From assembly GCF_001663775.1 (NCBI RefSeq), contig NZ_KV467168.1:2330870-2394869 (forward strand): a DNA stretch of 64,000 nt. Reading direction: 5' to 3'. Position 1 is the first letter of the stretch; every line of letters begins with the position of its first letter. Made by a program: the position numbers and the translations under genes. Source of the DNA: Arthrobacter sp. B6. Lineage in GTDB: Bacteria; Actinomycetota; Actinomycetes; Actinomycetales; Micrococcaceae. Positions 15,665 to 24,414 of this stretch are shown here, piece by piece. Below the pieces are notes generated by a model. The model was given only the letters and a program-made list of their open reading frames with translations, was not told the origin of the DNA and searched no databases.

Positions 15665-18625
15665 CTAGGCCTGGAAGCGCACACTCCACGTCGTCGCTTC
15701 GCGGGGTATCCGGTACTGTCCGGGCAGGGGTGGACCGCACGCCGCCGACCCCAGCCCGAGCTGTGCACGGTCCACGTTTAGCCACACCCGGCCGGAATCC
15801 ACGAGGTCGTGGGGATGCCGGGCCCGCTCCAAGGTTTCACTGGTCCACCGCCGGGCCGTGAACTCGAAATGCGGATCACCCTCAACCCGCAGGGTGGGCA
15901 GCCCGGCTCCTGAGACCTCCAGCCAGCGGGTTTCCACGTGGTTGCCGTTTTCCTGGGGCACCGGATACCCAACCTGCAGGGCGTCAATGTCCGAGGCATG
16001 GATCCCGACGACGGCGGCCTCCCGCGAGTCGGTGTACGACTCCCCCGGTCCCCGTCCGAACCACCGCACCTCCCGGCAGGCACCCGGAAGGCCTAGCCGG
16101 AGTCCCAGCCGCGGCAGGACGATGTCCCGGTGCTGATACGGCGTGTCCGCCCAGGGTCCGGTGAAATCCACCGACACGTCCAGCCGGAGTCCCTCGCTGT
16201 CGGCGGTCCAGTCGAACACGTACTCGATCGCATGCGGGTGTGTCGCTGCTGCGCAGCGGCCGGCCACGCGGAAGCGTTCGCCGTCTGCTTCCACACGGTC
16301 TGTCCGGTGCTGCATCCGGTCCAGTCCGACGGCGGTCCACACGGCCGCGAGGTTGTTGTTGCCGCCCTGCCCGCGGTCATTCTCGGTGGGGGCGCGGTAC
16401 ACGTCGAGCAGCGGGCCGTCGAGCTCCAGGCGTCCGAGGCGGGTCAGCCTCCCGGACACCGCGTCGAACACCGCTTTCCCGAGCCGCAGCTCTCCGCCGG
16501 CCAACACGGGCTGCCCGGTCGACGTCGGGCGAGACGCCTGGCCCCTGGAACGCACCTGCTCTCGGGAACGCGGCTGGGGGCGGAGAGCCAACAGGCCCTG
16601 GGACCACGCAACAACGTGCCCGGCCGGAGCCCACGCCGTGTTGCCCTTCAGCGCCGCCTCGACCGTGAGCCACCACTCGCCGGATTCATCGCCCGGGGCC
16701 ACCGGACACTCCACGGCGACGACCTCGCCGGCGGCAACCCCCGGGACGTCCAGGACGCCCGCGGCCCGCTGGACACCATCCAGTTCAAGGCGCCACGTAA
16801 AAGTGAGGTGGTCGAGCCCGATTACGTCGTGGTCGTTGCGGATCCCGATCCTCTCACCCACGGAAATCTCAACAGGCTGGACCACCTTCTTCAGCTCGGC
16901 CAGGCCGGGCGACGGCGTCCGGTCCGAAAAAACGAGTCCGTCCAGGCAGTAGCGGCCACCGTTCGGGCGGTAGTCAACATCCGAACCGTGCATGATGAAC
17001 TCGTGCCCAGCGGAATCCCGGTGCCGGAAGCCGTGGTCGATCCACTCCCACACAAAGCCGCCGCAGAACCTGTCGTGTGCCTTCAGGATGCGGTGGTAGT
17101 CCGCCAGTGAGCCCGGGCCGTTGCCCATTGCATGGGCGTACTCGCACAGCAGGAACGGCAGGGAGCGGCGGCGCGCGTCGTCGTCGTCGTTAATTCCTGC
17201 AGGCCGGGGATCCTCACGCCGGCCTATCTGCCCCAGCAGTTCCAGCGATGGGTACATCAGGGATGCGAAGTCCGAGTTGCGGTAGCTGGGGTCCCGCTCG
17301 TAGTGGAGGGGACGCGACGGATCACGGTCCCGGATCCAGGCCCCGACGGCGTCGAAGTTCCCGCCAACCCAGCTCTCGTTTGCGAGGGACCAGGCCACGA
17401 CGCTGGGGCTGTTCTTGTCCCGCTCCACCATACGGCGGGTACGGTCGAGCATGGCGGCCAGCCAGCGCGGGTCCGCAGGCGGGTTGCCCTCCCACCCGGC
17501 GTAGATAAAGCCGTGGGTTTCAAGGTCGGATTCCTCCACCACCCAGAGGCCATATTCGTCGCAAAGCCGGATGAAATCGGGGTGCGGCGGATAGTGGCTG
17601 GTGCGCACCGCGTTGATGTTGTGCTGTTTCATCATCACGATGTCCCGGACCATTGTCTCCCGGTCGAGGGTCCTTCCCGTGTCGGGGTGGTGTTCGTGGC
17701 GGTTCACACCGCGGAAGAACACAGGCCTGCCGTTGGCGCGGAGCACGCCGTCGGCGATCTCAACCGTGCGGAAACCTATCCTCAGCTCAACCGTCTCGCC
17801 TGCCGACGTGAGCGAGCCCCGGTAGAGCCGGGGTGATTCGGCACTCCATGGCTGAACGGGAACGGTGGCGGTTTCGCCCGCGGCCATGCTGATTCCAAGC
17901 TCCGGGACCTCCACGCGGGCCGTGGTTGAAGCGTCGACGCGGAGGGTGCCCTGCCCGGTACGGTGGTCGAAGCCGGCGTGGACGAAGAAGTCGTCGATCG
18001 AGCCTGCAGGCCGTTCGAGGAGCTCGACATCGCGGAAGATGCCGGGCAGCCACCACATATCCTGGTCCTCGAGGTAGGTTCCCGACGACCAGCGGTGCAC
18101 TCGCACGGCGAGCACGTTCTCACCCGGAAGCACCGGGGCATCGAATTCGAAGGGCAACCGGCTTCCGGTCGAAAAGCCCAGCTCCTGCCCGTTCAGCCAG
18201 GCCTTCGCGCAGGAGTCCACCCCCTGGAACCGAAGCACGGCCGGGCCCCAGTCCTCGGGCACGTCAAAGACCAGCCGGTAGTCGCCGGTGGGGTTTTCGG
18301 TGGGAACCCGGGGCGGATCCAGCGGCATGGGCAGCGCAGTGTTGGTGTACAGCGGGCCCTCGTCGGTCCCGAGCAGCGACCGCGCGGGTCCGCCGGCCAG
18401 CGGGGTCACGGGCTCAAGGACCCAGTGGGACGGGACCCGGATGGTGTCCCAGCCCGTATCGTCAAAACCTGCCTTGGTGAATTCCGCGCCGGCGCCCGCC
18501 GCGGTGGGCGAAAGCAGGAACTGCCAGTTTCCATTGAGGCTGAGCCGGCGTGCGTCGCTGATTGCATCCGCACGGGGCTCGCGGCGGCCGGCTCCGGGGG
18601 CATGGTCTTCCCAATATTGGCGCAT
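15665..18625 (-). CDS. Glycoside hydrolase family 2, LacZ-type beta-galactosidase
   Basis: A 986-residue cytoplasmic GH2 enzyme with the full LacZ domain order: sugar-binding domain (about 30-210, with SLNGNWQFLLSP and DMWWLPGIFRDV), immunoglobulin-like domain, TIM barrel (about 300-600, with RGVNRHEHHPDTGRT), and the C-terminal small chain (RAPTENDRGQGGNN, WFGRGPGESYTDS). The acid/base Glu417 is in SLANES and the nucleophile Glu495 in CEYAHAMGNG. No signal peptide is seen. The start is 11 bp downstream of the stop of the DUF5060 gene, and both probably share a promoter controlled by the LacI operators at 20228-20294. The true glycan may be a plant galactoside rather than lactose. Confidence 0.93.
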   Translation of the reverse strand: MRQYWEDHAPGAGRREPRADAISDARRLSLNGNWQFLLSPTAAGAGAEFTKAGFDDTGWDTIRVPSHWVLEPVTPLAGGPARSLLGTDEGPLYTNTALPMPLDPPRVPTENPTGDYRLVFDVPEDWGPAVLRFQGVDSCAKAWLNGQELGFSTGSRLPFEFDAPVLPGENVLAVRVHRWSSGTYLEDQDMWWLPGIFRDVELLERPAGSIDDFFVHAGFDHRTGQGTLRVDASTTARVEVPELGISMAAGETATVPVQPWSAESPRLYRGSLTSAGETVELRIGFRTVEIADGVLRANGRPVFFRGVNRHEHHPDTGRTLDRETMVRDIVMMKQHNINAVRTSHYPPHPDFIRLCDEYGLWVVEESDLETHGFIYAGWEGNPPADPRWLAAMLDRTRRMVERDKNSPSVVAWSLANESWVGGNFDAVGAWIRDRDPSRPLHYERDPSYRNSDFASLMYPSLELLGQIGRREDPRPAGINDDDDARRRSLPFLLCEYAHAMGNGPGSLADYHRILKAHDRFCGGFVWEWIDHGFRHRDSAGHEFIMHGSDVDYRPNGGRYCLDGLVFSDRTPSPGLAELKKVVQPVEISVGERIGIRNDHDVIGLDHLTFTWRLELDGVQRAAGVLDVPGVAAGEVVAVECPVAPGDESGEWWLTVEAALKGNTAWAPAGHVVAWSQGLLALRPQPRSREQVRSRGQASRPTSTGQPVLAGGELRLGKAVFDAVSGRLTRLGRLELDGPLLDVYRAPTENDRGQGGNNNLAAVWTAVGLDRMQHRTDRVEADGERFRVAGRCAAATHPHAIEYVFDWTADSEGLRLDVSVDFTGPWADTPYQHRDIVLPRLGLRLGLPGACREVRWFGRGPGESYTDSREAAVVGIHASDIDALQVGYPVPQENGNHVETRWLEVSGAGLPTLRVEGDPHFEFTARRWTSETLERARHPHDLVDSGRVWLNVDRAQLGLGSAACGPPLPGQYRIPREATTWSVRFQA

Positions 18626-18636
18626 CTGCGTCCTGT

Positions 18637-20172
18637 TCAGCCTGCGTCGGTCTCGGCGGGTTGCGGCAGCCGGCGGATGCGCAACGTGAGGGCTTCCCCT
18701 TCAGGCAGCTGGACCGGGCCGGCGCCGCCGGCGAAGGCGTCATTGCGCCGGACGTCAGTCAGCTCGAAGGACCGGCCCACCGGCTTGATTGTCATGTTCC
18801 ACGTGTCGATCACGTCCACCTCGAAGCGGTCGCCAACCTCCAGCGGGATTCCCATGCCCGCAGTGGGCAGCCGGAACGTCCATGAGGCGGGGGCGGACCG
18901 GCCGAGGTACTGGAAGTACACCTGCCGTGGAATACCGGCCACGAACGAGGCGTCCCACCAGTTGTCGATCGGGTCCAGGCCGTTGCCGACCACGTCGTCC
19001 AGCAACCTCCGAAGGAAACCAAGCCGTTCCGGACTTTCCCCCTTCAAAAGCCCGCCCGCAACGATGTGGAGGGTCCCGTCGTCGAGCACAAAGCTCTCGC
19101 CGTGCGAGGCGTAGCATCCTGACACGGTGGCGATCCAGAACTGGTGCACCAGTTCCCGGCCCGTGAGGCGTCCCCACCGCTCGGGCACGTCGCCTTCGTA
19201 CTTGATCTCGTCCAGGACCACCGGTTTACGGTAGGCGTCGCGGAACAGCGAGGCGCGGCCGAAGTCCTCGGTGGCCTGTCCTAGCTGGAGGGAGGCGTGC
19301 GTGACCCACTGCTGGTTGTAGTCGTAGAGACGCACCCAGTTATGGATGGACCGCAGGTGGTCGTGCGGATCGGCGGCGGCGAGCAATTCGCCGGCCGCAT
19401 CCCACCGCGCCGTGGAGCGGTCCAGGATGTCGAACTCGTTGCAGAGGGACCACCACACGTTGGAGTAGGCGGAGAGCCGGGCAACGAGGTAGCGCAGGTA
19501 TACGGCATCCTCGGTTTCGGACAGTCCGTCGAGGCCGAAGCGGCCATTGTCATAGGCGTTGTAGATGAGCACATCAGCCTGGATCCCACGGGATTGCAGA
19601 AGGACGACGGCGGCATCGAGCCGCCGGAAGAACGTCACCACCGGGCGGGTCACGTCGTAGCGCCCATCGGCCCCGCGTTCAAAGGGCAGCAGCTCGGGAA
19701 AATGCTCCACATAGCCGCCCGCCTGAGGGAAGACCATAAAGCGCAGCTTGTTGAAACCCGCCTCAGTCAGTGAGTCCACCGTCGCCGCGAATCTTTCTCC
19801 GGGCTGGTGCAGCCAGTTGTACACCGTTGCCCCGACCGGCCGGAACGGAGTGCCGTCTGCGTGGGCGAAATGGAAAGTGCCGGCCACCCGGACCGGCCCG
19901 TGCTCCGCCGGCTCGGCCCCGGCAACGTTGACCTCGCCGGTCACTCCCGCCAGCCCGGCGGTCTCCGAGGTTGTGGTCCACCTCCAGCGGCCTTCATCTT
20001 CGGGCGCGAAACGCGCCAGGTAACGGTCATCGCCGTCCCAGAATCCCGGGACCCTCTTGACGTCTCCGGACTCGTGCTCAAAGACTGCCCAGAACGGCAC
20101 ACGATCCGCGGGAAGGGGTTCGTCCGGCCCGGTCAGTACTACCTCGAGCACCGCGTAGCAGGGGTGCGTCAT
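18637..20172 (-). CDS. DUF5060 / apiosidase-like (DUF4038) / DUF5605 glycosidase
   Basis: A 511-residue protein without a signal peptide. Residues about 1-95 match the DUF5060 beta-domain (VPFWAVFEHESGDVKRV, FAPEDEGRWRW) and about 100-420 a TIM-barrel domain of the DUF4038/apiosidase-like type (RPVGATVYNW, NKLRFMVFPQ). The C-terminus resembles DUF5605. Candidate catalytic residues are Glu246 in SLCNEFDI and Glu322 in VLDEIKYEG, as expected for a retaining clan-A hydrolase. The founding GH140 member of the DUF4038 family is an apiosidase acting on rhamnogalacturonan II. Here the gene is cotranscribed with GH2, divergent from GH78, and 3 kb from a probable apiose-pathway kinase pair. Substrate assignment is inference. 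Confidence 0.78.
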   Translation of the reverse strand: MTHPCYAVLEVVLTGPDEPLPADRVPFWAVFEHESGDVKRVPGFWDGDDRYLARFAPEDEGRWRWTTTSETAGLAGVTGEVNVAGAEPAEHGPVRVAGTFHFAHADGTPFRPVGATVYNWLHQPGERFAATVDSLTEAGFNKLRFMVFPQAGGYVEHFPELLPFERGADGRYDVTRPVVTFFRRLDAAVVLLQSRGIQADVLIYNAYDNGRFGLDGLSETEDAVYLRYLVARLSAYSNVWWSLCNEFDILDRSTARWDAAGELLAAADPHDHLRSIHNWVRLYDYNQQWVTHASLQLGQATEDFGRASLFRDAYRKPVVLDEIKYEGDVPERWGRLTGRELVHQFWIATVSGCYASHGESFVLDDGTLHIVAGGLLKGESPERLGFLRRLLDDVVGNGLDPIDNWWDASFVAGIPRQVYFQYLGRSAPASWTFRLPTAGMGIPLEVGDRFEVDVIDTWNMTIKPVGRSFELTDVRRNDAFAGGAGPVQLPEGEALTLRIRRLPQPAETDAG

Positions 20173-20227
20173 GGAGTGGTCCTCTCAAGTGCGTGCGGTG
20201 CGCTCCAGAATGCGGGAAGGTCGGCTA

Positions 20228-20241
20228 TTGAACCGTATCAA
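20228..20241. promoter_or_regulatory. LacI-type operator 1 of the glycoside cluster
   Basis: TTGAACCGTATCAA is a 14-bp imperfect palindrome with TTGA/TCAA ends and a central CG, the form bound by LacI-family proteins. It lies in the divergent gap between the DUF5060 (start 20172, minus) and GH78 (start 20393, plus) genes. It resembles the sites at 20281 and 24156. Confidence 0.6.
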
Positions 20242-20280
20242 CACTTTTTAGCTCGAAACAAGGGGCTGATACGGAAAGCC

Positions 20281-20294
20281 TTGAAACGTGTCAA
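20281..20294. promoter_or_regulatory. LacI-type operator 2 of the glycoside cluster
   Basis: TTGAAACGTGTCAA, with a central CG, agrees at 13 of 14 positions with the reverse complement of the site upstream of the LacI gene (24156-24169). This links that regulator to the divergent DUF5060/GH2 and GH78 transcripts. Confidence 0.7.
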
Positions 20295-20392
20295 GAACTG
20301 CGGAATGATGAGCAGGACACCCGGGCATTCCCCGCGCCCCAGGTTCCGCACATCCCAGACGGGGCCGAGAGGCCCGCCCATCAGGAGTCCTC

Positions 20393-23026
20393 ATGAGCAT
20401 CACCGTTGGCGCACCAACATTCGAACACCACCGCCAGGCCCTCGGCACCGGCGTCGCCGCGCCGCGGCTCTCCTGGAAAACCCGGGCGCCCGCCGGGTGG
20501 ACGCAAGCCTCCTACGAAGTACGGGTTGAGCGAGGGCACACCGTTGAAACCCCGCCGCCCGTTGACTCCACGGACTCTGTCCTGCAGCCCTGGCCTTCCG
20601 CTCCGCTCAGCTCCCGCGAGCAGGCCCTTGTCCGGGTGCGCGTCACCGGCGTCGATGGCACACGTTCAGGGTGGAGCATACCGGGGACCGTCGAGGCAGG
20701 GTTGCTGGACCCCAGCGACTGGAAGGCCATGGCGGTCGGCGCCGGCTGGGAGGAGGACCCGGCGTCGGACGAACGACGTCCGCCACTGCTGCGGCGCGAG
20801 TTCGCTGTCCGCGGTGGCGTCGCCTCTGCGCGCCTCTATGTCACAGCCCACGGCCTCTATGAGGTGGAGATCAACGGACAGCGGGTGGGCGACGACGCCA
20901 TGTCGCCGGGCTGGACCACCTACTACCATCGACTCCGGTACTACACCTACGACGTCACGGACCACTTGGCAAGCGGTGTGAACGTCATTGGATCCTGGCT
21001 CGGGGACGGCTGGTACCGCGGGCGGCTGGGCTGGTATGGCGGTTTCCAGAATCTCTACGGCACCGACCTCTCGCTGCTCGCCCAACTCGAGATCCGGTAC
21101 CGCGACGGCTCGGTGGAGGTCATCGCCACGGATGGCTCCTGGCGGGCGGCCCCGGGTCCCATCGTCCGCAGCGGCAACTACGACGGCGAGCTGTACGACG
21201 CGCGGCTTGAGCTCGACGGCTGGTCCCGGCCGGGATTCGACGACGCCGGCTGGCACCGGGTTGTCGCTGCCCACCGCGACCCTGCCACTCTGGTGGCTCC
21301 GGAGGGACCTCCGGTCAGGTGCACGCAGGAGGTGGCTCCGGTGACAGTACTGGCCACCCCGAGCGGCAGGAAGGTCCTCGATTTCGGACAAAACCTTGTG
21401 GGCCGGCTCCGCATCAGGGTTTCCGGCGAGGCGGGAGATTCGGTTCTCATCCGCACCTCAGAGGTCCTGCAGGACGGAGAAATCTATACGCGGCCGCTGC
21501 GCAGCGCGAAGTCGACCGACGAGTACGTGCTGGCCGGACGGCCGGCCGAGGAGTGGGAACCGCGGTTCACTTTCCACGGATTCAGGTATGCGGAGGTCAG
21601 CGGTTGGCCGGGAGACCTCGAGGCTGCCGTTGCCAACGGCGACGTCGTCGCCCGCGTTTATCACACCGACCTCGAGCGCACGGGCTGGTTCGAGACCTCC
21701 AACCCCAGCGTCAACCGGCTCCACGAGAACGTCGTCTGGAGCATGCGCGGAAACTTCCTCGACATTCCCACCGACTGCCCGCAGCGGGATGAGCGCGTCG
21801 GCTGGACCGGAGACATCCAGGTGTTCGCGCCCACCGCCTCGTACCTCTACGACGTCTCCGGCATGCTCTCCAGCTGGCTCAAGGACGTGGCGGCGGAGCA
21901 GCTTCCCGACGGAACGGTGCCCTGGTACGTCCCTGTCATTCCCGCGCACAAAATGTGGACCCCCATCCGCCCGGGTGCGGCGTGGGGTGACGTCGCAACG
22001 TTCACGCCATGGACCTTGTTCGAGCGCTTCGGCGATGCTGCGATCCTGGAAGCGCAGTACGACAGTGCCAAGAGCTGGGTGGAACTGGTGGAGCGTCTTG
22101 CCGGACCGGACCGGCTTTGGAATGAAGGATTCCAGCTGGGCGACTGGCTGGACCCGTCAGCACCGCCGCATGACCCGGCCGACGCCCGCACTGACCGGTA
22201 CCTCGTCGCAACGGCATACTTCGCCCGCTCCGCAGACCGCATGGCCCGGATGGCAGCCGTCCTGGGCCGCTCCGAGGACGCGGAGCGGTTCGCCAGGCTG
22301 GCCACCGACGTCCGCCGCGCCTTCGCGGCCGCCTATGTTCGCCCTGGCGGACGCATGTCCAGCGATGCCCAGACCGCCTATTCGCTTGCCATCGGGTTCG
22401 AACTGGTGCCGGAGGCCGACATGGCCGCGGCCGGACGCCGCCTTGCCGAACTTGTGGAAGAAGCCGGGCACCGCATCGCCACGGGCTTCGTCGGCACACC
22501 CCTGGTTTCCGACGCGCTCACTGCGACTGGACATGTGGACTCGGCCTACAGCCTCCTGCTGGAAGAAGAAGCGCCGTCCTGGCTGTATGCGGTGATGCAG
22601 GGCGGCACCACGATCTGGGAACGCTGGGACAGCATGTTGCCCGACGGCACGGTAAATCCCGGCAAGATGACCTCCTTCAACCACTATGCCCTGGGAGCCG
22701 TGGCCGACTGGCTGCACCGTGTTGTGGCAGGCCTGGCGCCGGGAGCTCCGGGCTACCGGCACATCGTATTCAGGCCCCAGCCGGGCGGCGGGCTCACCCA
22801 CGCTTCCGCTGGGCACGAGACGCCGTACGGCCGGGCGGCCATCGCCTGGAGCATCGACGGTGGGACCTTGCGCGTGGACGTCACCGTGCCCACAGGTGCG
22901 ACGGCGACCGTGCAACTCCCGGACGGCGATGCCGTGCAGGTCGGAAGCGGCGCCCATCGCTTCGAAGGTGCGGCGGCCGCCGTCGACCCTCTCCCCCCGC
23001 TGATCCCCGAGGCCTCTCCCAGGTAA
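20393..23026 (+). CDS. Glycoside hydrolase family 78 alpha-L-rhamnosidase
   Basis: An 877-residue GH78 enzyme without a signal peptide, hence intracellular. The N-terminal beta-sandwich and Bac_rhamnosid_N region carries LYVTAHGLYEVEINGQRVGD and GDGWYRGRLGWYGG. The (alpha/alpha)6 barrel follows, with IPTDCPQRDERVGWTGDIQ (catalytic acid candidate Glu467) and TIWERWDSM (catalytic base candidate Glu743), then the C-terminal rhamnosidase domain. It hydrolyses terminal alpha-L-rhamnose from oligosaccharides or flavonoid/terpenoid glycosides. It is divergent from DUF5060/GH2 behind shared LacI-type operators, so the three enzymes probably strip one rhamnose- and galactose-containing plant glycoside. 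Confidence 0.92.
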   Translation: MSITVGAPTFEHHRQALGTGVAAPRLSWKTRAPAGWTQASYEVRVERGHTVETPPPVDSTDSVLQPWPSAPLSSREQALVRVRVTGVDGTRSGWSIPGTVEAGLLDPSDWKAMAVGAGWEEDPASDERRPPLLRREFAVRGGVASARLYVTAHGLYEVEINGQRVGDDAMSPGWTTYYHRLRYYTYDVTDHLASGVNVIGSWLGDGWYRGRLGWYGGFQNLYGTDLSLLAQLEIRYRDGSVEVIATDGSWRAAPGPIVRSGNYDGELYDARLELDGWSRPGFDDAGWHRVVAAHRDPATLVAPEGPPVRCTQEVAPVTVLATPSGRKVLDFGQNLVGRLRIRVSGEAGDSVLIRTSEVLQDGEIYTRPLRSAKSTDEYVLAGRPAEEWEPRFTFHGFRYAEVSGWPGDLEAAVANGDVVARVYHTDLERTGWFETSNPSVNRLHENVVWSMRGNFLDIPTDCPQRDERVGWTGDIQVFAPTASYLYDVSGMLSSWLKDVAAEQLPDGTVPWYVPVIPAHKMWTPIRPGAAWGDVATFTPWTLFERFGDAAILEAQYDSAKSWVELVERLAGPDRLWNEGFQLGDWLDPSAPPHDPADARTDRYLVATAYFARSADRMARMAAVLGRSEDAERFARLATDVRRAFAAAYVRPGGRMSSDAQTAYSLAIGFELVPEADMAAAGRRLAELVEEAGHRIATGFVGTPLVSDALTATGHVDSAYSLLLEEEAPSWLYAVMQGGTTIWERWDSMLPDGTVNPGKMTSFNHYALGAVADWLHRVVAGLAPGAPGYRHIVFRPQPGGGLTHASAGHETPYGRAAIAWSIDGGTLRVDVTVPTGATATVQLPDGDAVQVGSGAHRFEGAAAAVDPLPPLIPEASPR

Positions 23027-23068
23027 CACTGCGTCGGCGGGGCAACACCGCGGCGCAGGAGCGGCACC

Positions 23069-24079
23069 TCAGGCGACGGTGGACGTCCGGACCATCAGTT
23101 TCGGCTGGAAGACGATCTGCTTGGCCGATTCCGCGTCCTTGGCGACGGCCGCCTGCAGGAGGTCCACTGCCGCGACGCCGAACTCCTCATGCGGCGCCCT
23201 GACCGACGTCAGTGGGATCACGGAGGCTTCCGCGAACTCGATGTCGTCGTATCCCACCAGGAGGATGTCGGCGGGGACACGCAGGCCGTTGTCCACCACA
23301 AGACCGTGCATCAGCCCCAGAGCCAGGAGGTCATTCACCGCGAAAACCGCCTCGGGCCGGCGCTCCGGGGATCGTTTGGCGATTTCGGCTGCCACTTCAC
23401 GGCCCATGGCAAGGGTCCGGGTGCCCACGTTGATCACCTCGAGGGTGGCGTCCGGGCATTCGCGGACAGCGCGGCTGGCGCCCTCGATCCGGTCGGCGAC
23501 CTGCGGGACTCCCAAAGGTCCGCCCACGAATGCTATGCGCCGGGCCGACTGCTCGATGAGGTGCCGCGCTGCCAGATAGCCGCCCAATTCGTCGTCCACC
23601 GACACGGACGGCTGCTCGCTTGCCAGGGCCCGCTGCCCCACGAGGACGCTCGGCGTGCCCAGCCTGCGGATGTGGGCGAGCCGGTCCTCGATGGGACCAT
23701 GCGATGCCACCAGCAGGCCACGGACGCGGTGGGCCTGGAACATCTCCAAATAGGCGTCTTCCCGTTCCCGGCTCCTGTTGGAGTTGGCCAGGAAGACCGA
23801 AAGCCCGTCGGCGGCGGCACGCTGCTCGACGCCCTCGGCAATGGTGGCAAAGAAGGGGTTGCTGATATCTGGCGCCATATACGCGATCGTGGCGCTGCTG
23901 CCACGACGAAGCTGCGATGCGGCGTCGTTGCGGACAAAGCCCAGCTCGTCGATGGCCCGTTGGATACGCTCACGCTTCTCCAGTGACACCTTGTCCGGAT
24001 GGTTGATGAAGTGCGAAACGGTGCCCTGCGCAACCTGCGCGAGCGCAGCGACTTCCCGGATCCCTACCCTTGCGGCCAT
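23069..24079 (-). CDS. LacI family transcriptional regulator of the GH2/DUF5060/GH78 cluster
   Basis: A 336-residue repressor. The N-terminal helix-turn-helix reads GIREVAALAQVAQGTVSHFI, with the hinge NDAASQLRRGSSATIAYM near residues 50-67. The periplasmic-binding-protein-like effector domain follows, with PDISNPFFATIAEG, ERRPEAVFAVNDLLALG and ILLVGYDDIEFA. The start is ATG 24079. A 14-bp operator 77 bp upstream (24156-24169) is almost identical, in reverse complement, to operator 2 of the divergent glycosidase promoter, indicating autoregulation and control of the cluster. The inducer is probably a sugar released from the substrate, such as L-rhamnose; the sequence does not settle this. Confidence 0.92.
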   Translation of the reverse strand: MAARVGIREVAALAQVAQGTVSHFINHPDKVSLEKRERIQRAIDELGFVRNDAASQLRRGSSATIAYMAPDISNPFFATIAEGVEQRAAADGLSVFLANSNRSREREDAYLEMFQAHRVRGLLVASHGPIEDRLAHIRRLGTPSVLVGQRALASEQPSVSVDDELGGYLAARHLIEQSARRIAFVGGPLGVPQVADRIEGASRAVRECPDATLEVINVGTRTLAMGREVAAEIAKRSPERRPEAVFAVNDLLALGLMHGLVVDNGLRVPADILLVGYDDIEFAEASVIPLTSVRAPHEEFGVAAVDLLQAAVAKDAESAKQIVFQPKLMVRTSTVA

Positions 24080-24155
24080 GGCCTAATACTCTTCAGGCTG
24101 CGGAGTTGGCACAACAACGCGGAGTGTCCTCATGGATCCACTGTAATTGAACAGC

Positions 24156-24169
24156 TTGACACGTTTCAT
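24156..24169. promoter_or_regulatory. LacI-type operator 3 (autoregulatory)
   Basis: TTGACACGTTTCAT lies 77 bp upstream of the LacI start at 24079. Its reverse complement agrees with the operator at 20281-20294 at 13 of 14 positions. The rest of the 24080-24276 gap shows no other gene. Confidence 0.65.
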
Positions 24170-24276
24170 TGCGGTGGCTGGAAATGACCCTACCCAACCC
24201 CACCAACTCAGGACTACACTCGAAAACCGAGAGTATGCAGGCAGCCGGACACCGGGAGAGAATGGAGGTGGTTTTG

Positions 24277-24354
24277 ATGACTGTTACAGCCGCGCGCCCA
24301 GAGCGCCCCGCACCCATCAAACCAACCCACCTCCCCTTCCTCCGCACCGCATAA
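24277..24354 (+). CDS. 25-residue leader-like peptide upstream of rsgA
   Basis: An ATG at 24277 is preceded by GGAGGTGG (24264-24271), one of the strongest ribosome-binding sites in the window. It opens a 25-codon frame ending in TAA at 24354. The product starts MTVTAARPERPAPIKP and holds five prolines; no family is recognised. A GC-rich hairpin (24360-24374) follows directly and rsgA starts 60 bp later. This is the layout of a translated leader that could couple or attenuate expression. Whether the peptide is made is untested. Confidence 0.5.
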   Translation: MTVTAARPERPAPIKPTHLPFLRTA

Positions 24355-24359
24355 GGCTC

Positions 24360-24374
24360 CCGCCCACCGGGCGG
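24360..24374 (+). promoter_or_regulatory. Hairpin between leader ORF and rsgA
   Basis: CCGCCC-ACC-GGGCGG is a perfect 6-bp stem starting six bases after the leader stop codon. No T-run follows. A ribosome pausing near the end of the leader ORF would overlap this stem. Confidence 0.45.
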
Positions 24375-24414
24375 CGCAAACCAGGTGCCTGGGGACTACA
24401 CCCGAGGACTCACC

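Noticed and set aside
19922-19931. Extra CAACGTTG core resembling the arabinan-regulon operator
   Set aside because: It lies inside the DUF5060 coding sequence and lacks the flanking T and A of the four intergenic sites, so it is probably chance.
24211-24404. Short direct repeat GGACTACAC around 24211 and 24393
   Set aside because: Nine bases in a GC-rich region with no supporting symmetry; probably coincidence.
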